Counted from the first letter of the stretch, positions 1 to 8,314 are shown. The stretch is 64,000 nt of DNA from Corynebacterium camporealensis (GCF_000980815.1 NZ_CP011311.1:434001-498000); one strand, 5' to 3'. Notes: a model not told the origin generated them from the sequence alone. Numbers and translations: made by a program.

Positions 1-30
1 GGAAGCAGCCAGTACGCGGCGGATCTGCAT
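1..30 (-). CDS. N-terminal 10 codons of a leftward gene, probably MetQ-type lipoprotein
   Basis: An ATG at 30-28 on the minus strand opens a frame that runs off the left edge and reads MQIRRVLAAS. It is preceded by a Shine-Dalgarno-like AAGGGA about seven bases upstream. Two arginines followed by small hydrophobic residues look like the start of a signal peptide. In C. glutamicum, as I recall, dnaE2 sits next to the methionine importer genes metQNI, so a MetQ substrate-binding lipoprotein is the best guess. Only ten residues are visible, so the identity is inference. Confidence 0.4.
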   Translation of the reverse strand, partial: MQIRRVLAAS

Positions 31-89
31 GGGCAGTCCCTTCTGTGTGGTCGAAGTCGGTGAATATTGTCAAACAATCTAACAACCAT

Positions 90-105
90 TGAACAGCTTT
101 GTCTA
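90..105. promoter_or_regulatory. McbR-like operator (weak)
   Basis: The sequence TGAACAGCTTTGTCTA matches the McbR palindrome TAGAC-N6-GTCTA at 8 of 10 positions, with one perfect half-site. It lies upstream of the leftward partial gene. McbR is the methionine and sulfur repressor of corynebacteria, which fits a metQ identity for that gene. Assignment is by eye only. Confidence 0.35.
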
Positions 106-134
106 GTGGCCCCGATTGCACTTCGCCATTTGAA

Positions 135-150
135 TAGAACAGATATTCGA
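135..150. promoter_or_regulatory. LexA/SOS box upstream of dnaE2
   Basis: TAGAACAGATATTCGA fits the actinobacterial LexA palindrome TCGAAC-N4-GTTCGA with two mismatches. It ends 15 bases before the dnaE2 start and just upstream of its probable -10 hexamer, so a bound repressor would block the promoter. DnaE2 is a known SOS gene in mycobacteria. Confidence 0.7.
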
Positions 151-153
151 CCA

Positions 154-159
154 TAGGAT
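154..159 (+). promoter_or_regulatory. -10 hexamer of leaderless dnaE2 promoter
   Basis: TAGGAT lies six bases before the dnaE2 ATG with no convincing Shine-Dalgarno between, the spacing expected for a leaderless transcript. Confidence 0.5.
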
Positions 160-165
160 GTCTCC

Positions 166-3100
166 ATGAGGTTTCATGGCGGCGCGGCACTCCCGTGGTC
201 CAGGCTCGAGCGCATCTTATCCTCGCGGCCGGGGCCTGAACCTGTGCCGGTTAACCACCAGTCCAGCGCGCCGGAGCAGACCAGCTACCAACGCGGCCGC
301 GTTCCCTTCGCGGAATTGCACGCCGTATCCTCTTTTAGCTTCCTCGACGGCGCCTCGGACCCAGAAGACCTCGTCGCCCGCGCCGCAGAGCTCGGATTGG
401 AAGGATTAGCCCTGGTAGACCGCGATGGATTCTATGGGCTAATGAAGTTCGCGGAAGCTGCCGCAAAGATTGGCATGCCCGCCGTATTCGGCGCGGAACT
501 TACCCTCCCGCACGCCCCACTGACCGTCCTTGCGTGCACCCCGGAAGGCTACCGACGCCTTTCGCGGCTTATCTCCAAAGCCCGCATGGATGCCGGTGAA
601 AAAGGTGAGGTTCTCTACCCGCCGCTCGATGAGATTCTGGACTACCTGCAAGACCATTGCCTTTTCGTGCTCGGGTGGGAGTGGCTAGACGAAATCGATA
701 ACATGCTCGAAAGAATAAAAATAGACAGCATGGTTTTAGAATACGACTGCACGATGACACCCCAGGATGCCGACAGGCACGCTGAGCTGGATAAATACAA
801 CAACCTCCGCGCCATCGTCAGCGCCCGGCCTGCCGCAGCCACCAAAGAGGGCGCACGACTGGCTGCTGCCAAGCACTCCCTGGCTGAGAGACAATCCCTC
901 GACCAGGCCGCCCCGCGGCTCCACCCCATGGGCGCTGGCTGGCTGCGCTCGGGCGAACAGATGGAAAAACTGCTGCCCAACCGGCCCGAACTCATCGCGG
1001 AGACGGTCAACATCGTCAAAGAATGCTCTTTTACCTGGGAAGCATTAGCACCCAACCTGCCCGGGTTTCCCGTACCCGAAGGCCATACCGAAATGAGCTT
1101 TCTGCGCGAGCTGACTTGGCAGCGCGCTAAAGACCGCTACGCCAGCCGAACAGCCGAACTGTGGGAGAAAGCCCGAACACAAATCCGACACGAACTCGAC
1201 GTCATTGAAAAGCTCGGCTTTCCCGGCTACTTCCTCATCGTCTGTGACCTGGTGGATTTCTGTAAGCGCGAAAACATCTTGTGCCAAGGTCGCGGTTCGG
1301 CAGCGAACTCCGTGGTCTGTTTCGCCCTCGGTATCACGAATGCCGAACCAGTCTCCGCCAACCTGCTGTTCGAGCGCTTCCTCTCACCCGATAGGGAAGG
1401 CCCGCCCGATATTGACATCGACATCGAATCCGGCCGCCGCGAGGAGGTCATCCAGTACGTCTACCGTACCCACGGCCGCCAGCGCGCTGCCTTGGTCGCG
1501 AATGTGATTACGTATCGGCGCAAAGGTGCGCTTCGCGATGCCGCCCGCGCCCTCGGCTATCCCCAAGGCACCGCCGATGCCTGGGCTAAGGGTGTGGATG
1601 CACCGCCGGAGGACGTCGACGAGCTTGCCACACAGTTCCTCGGCCAGCCGCGTCACTTAGGCATTCACTCCGGCGGCATGGTGTTGTGTGACCGTCCGAT
1701 TGCTGATGTCGTGCCCATCGAGTGGGCGCGGATGGACAGCCGCAGTGTTCTGCAATGGGACAAAGACGACTGCGCTGCGGCGGGTCTGGTGAAATTCGAC
1801 CTGCTCGGTCTGGGCATGCTCGAAGCGCTCCATCACATGCAAGATCTGGTGGAAGAAACCACTGGCGAAAAGATCAACCTTTGGGAGCTCGACCTGCATG
1901 AAAAGCCGGTCTACGACATGCTCTGTCGTGCCGATGCGGTTGGTGTTTTCCAGGTCGAATCCCGCGCGCAGTTGGCCACCCTGCCGCGTCTGCGCCCGCA
2001 GTGCTTCTTCGACCTCGTCGTCGAAGTGGCACTTATTCGCCCCGGCCCCATCCAGGGCGGTTCCGTGCATCCGTACCTGCGCCGCCGCAATGGGGAAGAG
2101 GCCGTTACGTACGACCACCCGGTGCTAGAAAAGCCCCTGGCCAAGACGCTGGGCATCCCGCTGTTTCAGGAACAACTCATGCAGGTTGCCGTGGAAGCTG
2201 CCGGGTTCACCGGCGCGGAAGCCGACGACCTGCGCCGCGCGATGGGCTCGAAACGCTCCCCGCAACGTATGGCCGCGCTCAAACAGCGCTTCTACGACGG
2301 GCTGGCCAGCACCAACAACATCACCGGCCCGGTTGCCGATAGCCTATGGCAGAAAATCGTCGCCTTCGCCGCTTACGGTTTCCCGGAATCCCACGCGCAG
2401 TCTTTTGCCTCGTTGGTGTATTTTTCTGCCTGGTTTAAATATCACTACCCGGCACAATTCTGCGTCGGTCTGCTCCGTGCGCAGCCGATGGGCTTTTACT
2501 CCCCGCAGTCGCTTATCCAGGACGCCCGCCGCCACGGCATCGAGATATTGCCTGTCGATGTCAACGCCTCCGGCAAAGAAGCTCGCTGCCTCGACTCTCA
2601 GCGCATCCGCATGGGGCTGAACCTCATCAAAGGGTTAGGGGACAAAGCCGCCGAACGCGTCGAAGCGAACGCGCCTTACAAGGGCGTTCCCGATCTCGCG
2701 CGCCGGGCTGACCTATCCGTCGAGCACGTTGAGGCTCTGGCGAGTGCGGGTGCGCTGAGTTGTTTTGGCATCGATAGGCGTCAGGCTCTCTGGCAGGCCG
2801 GTGTGGCCGCAACCGAAAAAGAAGACATGCTACCTGGACTTTCTGCCATTTCCGCACCCGCCCTGCCGGGTATGTCCGCGTTTGAGCTCATGGCTGCCGA
2901 TGTCGCCAGCACCGGTGTGACCCCGGATCTGCAGCCCATCCAAACCGTGCGCGCACAGCTTGCCGATGCCCACGTGCTCACCTCCGCCAACCTCCGCGAG
3001 GTGGCAGATGGCACCCGGGTGCGGGTGGCGGGCATCGTCACGCACCGCCAGCGCCCGCAGACTGCCGCCGGCGTCATCTTTTTAGGCATGGAAGATGAAA

Positions 3101-3291
3101 CAGGCTTAAGCAACATCATGATTTCCCCCGGGCTGTGGGAACGACAGAAAGTGCTTGCCCGCACGGCGAAAGCGCTGATTGTGCGCGGCATCGTCAGCAA
3201 TGCCTCCGGCGCCGTGACCGTCACCGCCGACAAACTCGAACCCCTGGTCATGGGCGAGTGGCTCTCCCGCGGCTCCCGCGACTTCCGCTAA
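166..3291 (+). CDS. dnaE2: Error-prone DNA polymerase III alpha subunit DnaE2
   Basis: This is a C-family replicative-type polymerase of the DnaE2/ImuC branch, which carries out mutagenic translesion synthesis during the SOS response. At 1041 aa it has the usual family length. The N-terminal PHP domain begins near residue 48 (FAELHAVSSFSFLDG), and the palm signature PDIDIDIESG carries the acidic residues D415, D417 and D419. A C-terminal OB-fold segment follows (about 960-1025, GTRVRVAGIVTHRQ). The ATG at 166 is preferred because it sits just behind a LexA box and a leaderless -10. The gene ends four bases into the convergent nucleotidyltransferase gene. No imuA' or imuB partner is adjacent on the right, and the left neighbour looks like a secreted protein, so any accessory factors must be encoded elsewhere. 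Confidence 0.93.
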   Translation: MRFHGGAALPWSRLERILSSRPGPEPVPVNHQSSAPEQTSYQRGRVPFAELHAVSSFSFLDGASDPEDLVARAAELGLEGLALVDRDGFYGLMKFAEAAAKIGMPAVFGAELTLPHAPLTVLACTPEGYRRLSRLISKARMDAGEKGEVLYPPLDEILDYLQDHCLFVLGWEWLDEIDNMLERIKIDSMVLEYDCTMTPQDADRHAELDKYNNLRAIVSARPAAATKEGARLAAAKHSLAERQSLDQAAPRLHPMGAGWLRSGEQMEKLLPNRPELIAETVNIVKECSFTWEALAPNLPGFPVPEGHTEMSFLRELTWQRAKDRYASRTAELWEKARTQIRHELDVIEKLGFPGYFLIVCDLVDFCKRENILCQGRGSAANSVVCFALGITNAEPVSANLLFERFLSPDREGPPDIDIDIESGRREEVIQYVYRTHGRQRAALVANVITYRRKGALRDAARALGYPQGTADAWAKGVDAPPEDVDELATQFLGQPRHLGIHSGGMVLCDRPIADVVPIEWARMDSRSVLQWDKDDCAAAGLVKFDLLGLGMLEALHHMQDLVEETTGEKINLWELDLHEKPVYDMLCRADAVGVFQVESRAQLATLPRLRPQCFFDLVVEVALIRPGPIQGGSVHPYLRRRNGEEAVTYDHPVLEKPLAKTLGIPLFQEQLMQVAVEAAGFTGAEADDLRRAMGSKRSPQRMAALKQRFYDGLASTNNITGPVADSLWQKIVAFAAYGFPESHAQSFASLVYFSAWFKYHYPAQFCVGLLRAQPMGFYSPQSLIQDARRHGIEILPVDVNASGKEARCLDSQRIRMGLNLIKGLGDKAAERVEANAPYKGVPDLARRADLSVEHVEALASAGALSCFGIDRRQALWQAGVAATEKEDMLPGLSAISAPALPGMSAFELMAADVASTGVTPDLQPIQTVRAQLADAHVLTSANLREVADGTRVRVAGIVTHRQRPQTAAGVIFLGMEDETGLSNIMISPGLWERQKVLARTAKALIVRGIVSNASGAVTVTADKLEPLVMGEWLSRGSRDFR
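2958..2970 (-). repeat. Copy of dispersed 13-mer GGCATCGGCAAGC
   Basis: Exact copy on the minus strand inside dnaE2, read on the plus strand as GCTTGCCGATGCC and coding for part of QLADAH. See the finding on the dispersed motif. Confidence 0.6.
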
Positions 3292-3887
3292 TCGCTGGAA
3301 AGCTCATTGAGTAGTTGTTTATCCCCGACCAAAGCTATGCCATCTCGCCAGATTTCGTGCAGGACTGGCGAGTCAGCGACGTGGTCGTAGTCCAAGACTA
3401 AAGGATTGACCTCGTTTCCACACCAGGAGTGGATGGCCTCGCATAAGGAGCTCAGTTGCTCTTCGAAGGAATCATCAGCTTCAGGTACGAGGAAGAGCAG
3501 ATCGATATCGCTATCGGTGTGCATGTCATTGCGGGCTGCGGAACCAAACAGAATACAGGTAACTTCCCGGTGCCATGCATTGATGGCTGCGGTGATGTTG
3601 TTCAGCAGAACCTCGCGGGCACGGCTAATCTCCCGGACTACGGGTGCAAGGATGTGTTCGGTATTGAGTGAATACCCCAGGCTGCGGCCGATGGAATGCT
3701 CAATGACAATACCGGTATCTCGCAGGCGGACTAAGGCATTGCGGATAGCACTCAAGGATGCATCGCTAGGTGCAAGGAAATGCACCTCACGTGGAGTGAA
3801 GACATTATCGGCACCAGCAAGCACGCTGAGCACAGCAGAATCCACGCCCGTCGGCGCGAGTGTGGCGAAAGGATTCTGCAGCAGCAT
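3288..3887 (-). CDS. Winged-helix protein with nucleotidyltransferase domain
   Basis: A 199-aa protein with an N-terminal helix-turn-helix or winged-helix region (about 15-80, including TPREVHFLAPSDASLSAIRN and a wing ending YSLNTEH). A C-terminal Pol-beta-type nucleotidyltransferase domain follows, with the signature G115-S116, R119 and the metal-binding pair D127/D129 in SDIDLLFLVP. Such domains transfer nucleotides to proteins, RNA or small molecules, and many MNT proteins act as antitoxins paired with HEPN toxins. No HEPN gene is adjacent here. The gene is divergent from a PH-domain gene across 73 bases that hold two palindromes, so self-regulation is plausible. There is no Shine-Dalgarno; TAAAAT six bases before the ATG suggests a leaderless mRNA. 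The target is unknown. Confidence 0.8.
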   Translation of the reverse strand: MLLQNPFATLAPTGVDSAVLSVLAGADNVFTPREVHFLAPSDASLSAIRNALVRLRDTGIVIEHSIGRSLGYSLNTEHILAPVVREISRAREVLLNNITAAINAWHREVTCILFGSAARNDMHTDSDIDLLFLVPEADDSFEEQLSSLCEAIHSWCGNEVNPLVLDYDHVADSPVLHEIWRDGIALVGDKQLLNELSSD

Positions 3888-3893
3888 GTTTAT

Positions 3894-3899
3894 ATTTTA
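3894..3899 (-). promoter_or_regulatory. -10 hexamer, leaderless nucleotidyltransferase promoter
   Basis: On the minus strand TAAAAT is followed by ATAAAC and then the ATG at 3887, a six-base spacing typical of a leaderless start. Confidence 0.45.
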
Positions 3900-3921
3900 A
3901 CGCGTTCGCGTAGATTTCTAC
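3900..3921. promoter_or_regulatory. Two adjoining palindromes in a divergent promoter region
   Basis: ACGCGTTCGCGT (3900-3911) and GTAGATTTCTAC (3910-3921) are perfect short inverted repeats with 2-bp centres, sharing two bases. They lie between the divergent winged-helix nucleotidyltransferase and PH-domain genes and abut the -10 of the former. They are candidate operators for the winged-helix protein. Confidence 0.45.
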
Positions 3922-3948
3922 ACGTCGAGCGCAAGGAAGAACGGATGT

Positions 3949-3954
3949 TAGGCT
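3949..3954 (+). promoter_or_regulatory. -10 hexamer, leaderless PH-domain gene promoter
   Basis: TAGGCT is followed by six bases and then the ATG at 3961, with no Shine-Dalgarno. Confidence 0.45.
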
Positions 3955-3960
3955 AAGCGC

Positions 3961-4428
3961 ATGAAAACCGCTGCCGATATGAACCCGGTCTCGCCGAAGC
4001 TGGTGCCCGCGCGCTATATCTCTAATCTGATCTTTATGGTTATCCTCATCGCGCTGAGTCTGGGCGCGGTGTTTTTGTGGGGTAACTGGTGGTATATCGC
4101 CACCGGTGTGTTCGTGGCGTATAGCTTGTGGCTGGTCTGGCTCATTCCGGCGCAGGTGCGCAATACCGGTTGGCTGGAAACCTCCGATGAGCTGCTGATT
4201 ACCCGCGGCAAGCTGTGGCATAGCTTTACTGTGATTCCTTATGGCCGTATCCAGTTCGTCGATGTGCAGGCCGGCCCGATTGAGCGGTCTTTTGGGTTGA
4301 AGACGGTGGAGTTGCATACGGCATCGGCAGGCACGGATGCATCAGTCCCCGGCTTGCCCGCCGAAGAGGCTGATGCGCTGCGCGAACGCCTGGCAGAACA
4401 GGCCCGGGAGAGGATGAGCGGTCTGTGA
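3961..4428 (+). CDS. PH domain-containing membrane protein (YdbS-like)
   Basis: A 155-aa protein with two membrane helices (about 20-40 and 45-62, rich in I, L, V and W), followed by one bacterial PH domain containing the ELLITRGKLWHSFTVIPYGR strand region. It resembles the small member of YdbS/YdbT-type pairs, conserved membrane proteins whose molecular role is not established. Its stop overlaps the GTG of the next gene (GTGA), so the two are translationally coupled and probably form one complex. A leaderless -10 precedes the ATG. Confidence 0.8.
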   Translation: MKTAADMNPVSPKLVPARYISNLIFMVILIALSLGAVFLWGNWWYIATGVFVAYSLWLVWLIPAQVRNTGWLETSDELLITRGKLWHSFTVIPYGRIQFVDVQAGPIERSFGLKTVELHTASAGTDASVPGLPAEEADALRERLAEQARERMSGL

Positions 4429-5864
4429 ACGAATACCATCGCGTTCATCGCCTCACCCCGCTGCTGCAGTTCTGGTCAGTCATCTTGGCCTTGCTCGCAG
4501 TCCTGGTGGTTAATCTCAACCTGCAGGCACTGTCGGATATCGCGCACTTTTTCAGCGGCAACTCCCAAGCCATCTGGGGAACACTCATTGGCCTGGGCAT
4601 TTTCGTCGTGGTGTGCCTGCTCATCTGGTGGGTCTCTGGCCTGTGGTGGCGGCGCATGGGTTACATGCTGAGCGATGAAGAACTCTCGCTGCGCCGCGGC
4701 CTCATCTCCACGCAATTGCGCACGGCTCGTTATGACCGCACGCAAGCTGTCGATGTCGTCGAGCCTCTTATCGCCCGCATCTTCGGCCTCGCCGCCGTCC
4801 GCGTCGAAACCGCCGGCGGCAATTCCTCTTCCATTGAGGTCGCCTACCTGCGCAAAGACGACGCTGAACAACTTCGCCGCGACATCCTCAAGCGCGTGGC
4901 GGGTGAACCTACCGCGCCGCTCGACGTCAACGTCGAGCACCAAAGCGGAGAAGGGGATGCAGCAGAAGACATCGAGCAGGAAACCGGCGTCGAAGCAGTA
5001 GAAGAAGCACCGCGTGCGAGCCAGCCGCAGGAAGTTGTGTCGCCGATTCCGACCACGCGGACGCTGGCGTCGGAGGCGTTGCGTTTTACGACATTCCTGG
5101 TCATCGCATTGTTCGCGTTCTTCTGGTGGAGCCCCCTGGGCGCTTCGGCGATGATTGCGTTCTTAGTCGGTTCGGTTCCCGCGGTGTGGGGACGTGTGAA
5201 TGCCTCTTGGCGTTATAACGCAAACGTCGATACCAATGACAGCGGCGATAGGGTACTCAATATTGCTTATGGTCTGGCGGATAGGCGTCGCCAAAGCATT
5301 CGCCTGGAGCGCATCCATGCCGTGGAGGTCACTCAGCCGTTGTTGTGGCGTATGGCCGGATGGTACGAAGTCCGCGTCAACGTCGCAGGTTATGGCAGTG
5401 CGACGGACAAGCAGTCGGGGTCGACGCGTATTTTGCCGGTCGGTAATAGGGAACAAGCGATGCGCGTCTACGAGCTGGTCAGCCCGCTGACTGCGGAAGA
5501 GATTGAGGCCTATGCCCAACCGGAGGGCCATACCCAGCCGACGTACACCTCCCCGCGCAAAGCGTGGTGGGCAAGCCCGATTGACCGCGCGCAGCAGGCA
5601 GTTACGCTGTTGCCGGAGATTGCCATTACCCACGATGGTCGCTTGAGCCGCCGCGTGGCCGTCATCGAGACCAGCCACATTCAGGAGCTGACCTACAAGG
5701 AAGGCCCCATCGACCAGTTGTTGGGCTTGGCATCAGTCCGCTTTGAGTTGGTTACGGGTCCAGTGGGCATGATGGGCAGAAATTTGCTTGCCGATGACGC
5801 CGACGACCTCCTCCAGCACCTCCGCCAGCGTGACCTGCCCGAACTTAACGCCGTCGCAGACTAA
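4425..5864 (+). CDS. PH domain-containing membrane protein (YdbT-like)
   Basis: A 479-aa partner of the preceding gene. It starts at a GTG inside the upstream stop codon. It has two pairs of membrane helices (about 15-33 with 44-70, and 220-255) and at least two PH repeats: one after the first helix pair (YMLSDEELSLRRGLISTQ) and another near 270-350 (NIAYGLADRRRQSIRLER). A third PH-like stretch lies near the C-terminus (TLLPEIAITHDGRLSRRVA). The linker at about 160-215 is acidic and low in complexity. The last 20 bases overlap the end of the convergent feoC. Function is unknown beyond family membership. Confidence 0.8.
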   Translation: MNEYHRVHRLTPLLQFWSVILALLAVLVVNLNLQALSDIAHFFSGNSQAIWGTLIGLGIFVVVCLLIWWVSGLWWRRMGYMLSDEELSLRRGLISTQLRTARYDRTQAVDVVEPLIARIFGLAAVRVETAGGNSSSIEVAYLRKDDAEQLRRDILKRVAGEPTAPLDVNVEHQSGEGDAAEDIEQETGVEAVEEAPRASQPQEVVSPIPTTRTLASEALRFTTFLVIALFAFFWWSPLGASAMIAFLVGSVPAVWGRVNASWRYNANVDTNDSGDRVLNIAYGLADRRRQSIRLERIHAVEVTQPLLWRMAGWYEVRVNVAGYGSATDKQSGSTRILPVGNREQAMRVYELVSPLTAEEIEAYAQPEGHTQPTYTSPRKAWWASPIDRAQQAVTLLPEIAITHDGRLSRRVAVIETSHIQELTYKEGPIDQLLGLASVRFELVTGPVGMMGRNLLADDADDLLQHLRQRDLPELNAVAD

Positions 5865-6093
5865 GCAGCACCGGCCCACGCGTTGGTCCAGCGCAGTGCG
5901 AGGAGAGTGCACAAGAACCGCAGCCGGTGCTGGGGCAGCCGCCGAGCTTTTCGACGTCCAACTCACCCGTGGTCTGCAAATGCTCGAGGATGAGGGTGAT
6001 GGTGCCGGGTTCGAGGCCGGTGGCATCGGCAAGCTGTGCCCGGGAAGTCGCGCCCTGGGTGATGGCGGAGCGAACCGCGGCGAGAGGATTCAT
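5845..6093 (-). CDS. feoC: FeoC-like winged-helix protein with Cys cluster
   Basis: An 82-aa protein. The N-terminal half is a helix-turn-helix (ATSRAQLADATGLEPGTITL). The C-terminal part has four cysteines, C53, C58, C61 and C67, spaced CX4CX2CX5C, like the iron-sulfur ligating loop of FeoC proteins. The start was chosen because ATG at 6093-6091 shares a base with the feoB stop (TAATG), a coupled arrangement. Longer in-frame extensions would lie wholly inside feoB. FeoC proteins are thought to regulate or stabilise FeoB; the direct role here is inferred from position and the Cys loop. Confidence 0.75.
   Translation of the reverse strand: MNPLAAVRSAITQGATSRAQLADATGLEPGTITLILEHLQTTGELDVEKLGGCPSTGCGSCALSSHCAGPTRGPVLLSLRRR
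6022..6034 (+). repeat. Copy of dispersed 13-mer GGCATCGGCAAGC
   Basis: Exact copy inside feoC, encoding part of QLADAT on the minus strand. Confidence 0.6.
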
Positions 6094-7991
6094 TAGAGGA
6101 ACACCTTCAGGATTTGGAAGGCGGCCACGGCGAGCACCCAGGCGGAGGCTAGTTGGATGCTGAAGCCGAACATCGTCCAGCGCCAGCCGATTTCGCGTCT
6201 TTGGGCAGCCAGGGTGGCCACGCACGGGGTGTAGGCGAGCAGAAACAGCATGTAGGCCCACACCGCGGCGAGCGGGTGGCCGTCGGAGGCCTGTTCGAAG
6301 TCGGCGCGGACGTGTTCGCTAAGCGGGCTGGAGGCTTGCTCGTCGGGTTCGGCGTCGGTGACATCGTCGACGGCATAGGTCTGTGCCCAGGTGGAAATCA
6401 GTGCTTCCTTCGCGACGAATCCGGTCAGCAGCGGGCCGGTTAGCGACCAGGAGTCGAAGCCTGCTGGGGCGAAGACCGGCGCGATGGTCGACGAGATTGC
6501 ACCGAAGGCGGAGTCCTCGGGTTCCGGGTTCATACCTGACGATGCCCCGGCCGGCACCGCCATGAGCAACCACACGGCGACCACGGTGGCAACAATGATG
6601 CCGCCGGCAGTGTGCAAGAAGCCTTTCAGGCGGGTCCAGGTGACCGCGGCGGTCAGTCGCGCGGTGGGCAGTTGGTAGGTCGGAAGATCGATGACCAGGG
6701 GTTCTTGGGGGATGGCGCGCCAGAGCGTTTTACGCAGAATCAGTCCGACGCCCACGAGTAGGGCAATGGAGATGACGTACATGGCGAAAACGACGCTGCC
6801 GGCGTGCTCGGGGAAGAAAGTCGAGGCCAGCATCACGAAGACCACCAGGCGCGCCGAGCAGGACGCGAAGGGGATGAGCAACGCGGTCATGATGCGGTGG
6901 TGGCGATTGCCCAGCACGCGCGTGGCGGAAATGGCAGGCACGTTGCAGCCAAAGCCCACGACAATCGGGATAAATGCCTTGCCCGGTAATCCGATGGCGC
7001 GCATGACGCGGTCGGTGACGACGGCGGCCCGGGCCATGTAGCCGGAGTCTTCCAAAAAGGCCAGGCAGGCAAACATCAATGCCATCAGCGGGGCGAAGGT
7101 GAGCACCATGCCCACACCGCCGATGAGCCCGTCGACGATGAGCCCTTGCAGCAGTGGTTGGGTGATCACGGAGCGGGCGGCATCGCTTAGCGGTCCGCTG
7201 ACAAGCGCTTCGAGTCCGTCCTGCAAGGGTGCTGCGACGGTGGTGGTGATCTGGAAGACCACCCACATCACGGCCATAAACAGCAGGGGACCGGCAACCG
7301 GATGCAGGGCTACGGAGTCAAGGCGTTGGCTCAGCGTCGGCTTGGACTCCACCTGGTGCACGCACGCCTTCGCCGCGGCATCGAGGTCAGCAAAGCGGGT
7401 TTCGAGCGAGGTGTCTTCCCGCAACACGACCGGCTCGGAACACAGGGCATGCTGGAGGTAATCGCGCAGTTCGTCCAGGCCCTGGCGGTGGCGGCCGTTG
7501 ATGACGAAGGTGGGGATGCTGGTGGCATCGGCAAGCATTGCGGCATCCACGGTGACCCCTTGCTTGGCCGCAACATCAGTCTTGGTCAGGGCAATGGCCA
7601 GGCGATAAGGGTGCTCGGCGAGCTGGAGGGCGACGTTGAGCCCGCGGGCAACAGCCGTGGCATCAATGACGACGATGACCACGTCAGGGCGCTCACATGC
7701 GGGGCAATCGATGAGCATGTTGCGGGTTAATTCTTCATCCGGACTCAGCGGATCGAGAGAATAAGTGCCCGGGAAATCGATGAGGTCGTAGGTGGCATGC
7801 TCGGTGCGCAGGGCACCGCGGCTGACCTCGACGGTGGTACCGGGCCAGTTGCCGGTCTGCGCGCGGGCGCCGGTCAGTGCGTTAAAAAGTGTGGATTTGC
7901 CGGAGTTGGGGGCGCCGACGAGGGCGACGATGTGGGCATCGGCAGGCGCGAGCGAACCCCCAGGATCGCCATGGCAGGATGGTGCACTCAT
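6093..7991 (-). CDS. feoB: Ferrous iron transporter FeoB
   Basis: A 632-aa polytopic inner-membrane Fe2+ transporter with an N-terminal GTPase domain. The G1 motif GAPNSGKST is at 26-34 and the G3 motif DFPG at 72-75. The G4 position reads TKTD (136-139) instead of the usual NxxD. The membrane part holds the two Gate regions with conserved cysteines (GFGCNVPAISATR and FASCSARLVVF). It is shorter than the E. coli protein (about 770 aa), with a reduced C-terminus. It sits between feoA (2-bp gap) and feoC (1-bp overlap) and is presumably co-transcribed from the DtxR-controlled promoter upstream of feoA. Confidence 0.95.
   Translation of the reverse strand: MSAPSCHGDPGGSLAPADAHIVALVGAPNSGKSTLFNALTGARAQTGNWPGTTVEVSRGALRTEHATYDLIDFPGTYSLDPLSPDEELTRNMLIDCPACERPDVVIVVIDATAVARGLNVALQLAEHPYRLAIALTKTDVAAKQGVTVDAAMLADATSIPTFVINGRHRQGLDELRDYLQHALCSEPVVLREDTSLETRFADLDAAAKACVHQVESKPTLSQRLDSVALHPVAGPLLFMAVMWVVFQITTTVAAPLQDGLEALVSGPLSDAARSVITQPLLQGLIVDGLIGGVGMVLTFAPLMALMFACLAFLEDSGYMARAAVVTDRVMRAIGLPGKAFIPIVVGFGCNVPAISATRVLGNRHHRIMTALLIPFASCSARLVVFVMLASTFFPEHAGSVVFAMYVISIALLVGVGLILRKTLWRAIPQEPLVIDLPTYQLPTARLTAAVTWTRLKGFLHTAGGIIVATVVAVWLLMAVPAGASSGMNPEPEDSAFGAISSTIAPVFAPAGFDSWSLTGPLLTGFVAKEALISTWAQTYAVDDVTDAEPDEQASSPLSEHVRADFEQASDGHPLAAVWAYMLFLLAYTPCVATLAAQRREIGWRWTMFGFSIQLASAWVLAVAAFQILKVFL
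7524..7536 (+). repeat. Copy of dispersed 13-mer GGCATCGGCAAGC
   Basis: Exact copy inside feoB, encoding part of MLADATS on the minus strand. Confidence 0.6.
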
Positions 7992-7993
7992 GT

Positions 7994-8227
7994 CTACACC
8001 GCGATGGAATTGAGCGTGTGCTTATCGATGGCGTACTTGCACCCGCTCACCGACACCAGGCGTGCCCCACCGGCCACGCGCGGGCCGAAAGTCAGGGTCG
8101 CGCCGGGGCGAATGCCCAGCTCACCAAGGCGAACTGCGAGGGAGGCGTCGCAGTTGAGGCACTGCGGGCCCAAGGTAACCGTGCACCCGATGGGGAGGGT
8201 CGCGGCGGATTGGCTGGTGACGGTCAC
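7994..8227 (-). CDS. feoA: Ferrous iron transport protein FeoA
   Basis: A 77-aa SH3-like small protein that interacts with FeoB in Fe2+ uptake. Typical features are the GxRPGATLTFG turn and a terminal strand before the stop. I place the start at GTG 8227 because AAGGTGG lies six bases upstream. The TTG two codons earlier would overlap that ribosome-binding site. It is the first gene of feoABC. A strong DtxR-like box lies 39 bases upstream, so iron repression is likely. Confidence 0.88.
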   Translation of the reverse strand: MTVTSQSAATLPIGCTVTLGPQCLNCDASLAVRLGELGIRPGATLTFGPRVAGGARLVSVSGCKYAIDKHTLNSIAV

Positions 8228-8265
8228 GAGCAACCACCTTCTTTAACAGCGAAACTATTTTAAGC

Positions 8266-8284
8266 TTAGGTTACGCTTACCAAA
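8266..8284. promoter_or_regulatory. DtxR box upstream of feoA
   Basis: TTAGGTTACGCTTACCAAA matches the 19-bp DtxR consensus TTAGGTTAGCCTAACCTAA at most positions, including the leading TTAGGTTA. It lies between feoA and the end of trmL, where the feo promoter must be. It indicates iron-dependent repression of feoABC. Confidence 0.78.
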
Positions 8285-8314
8285 GGTGGGTTTGTCTAGT
8301 CTAAATTTTGTGAT

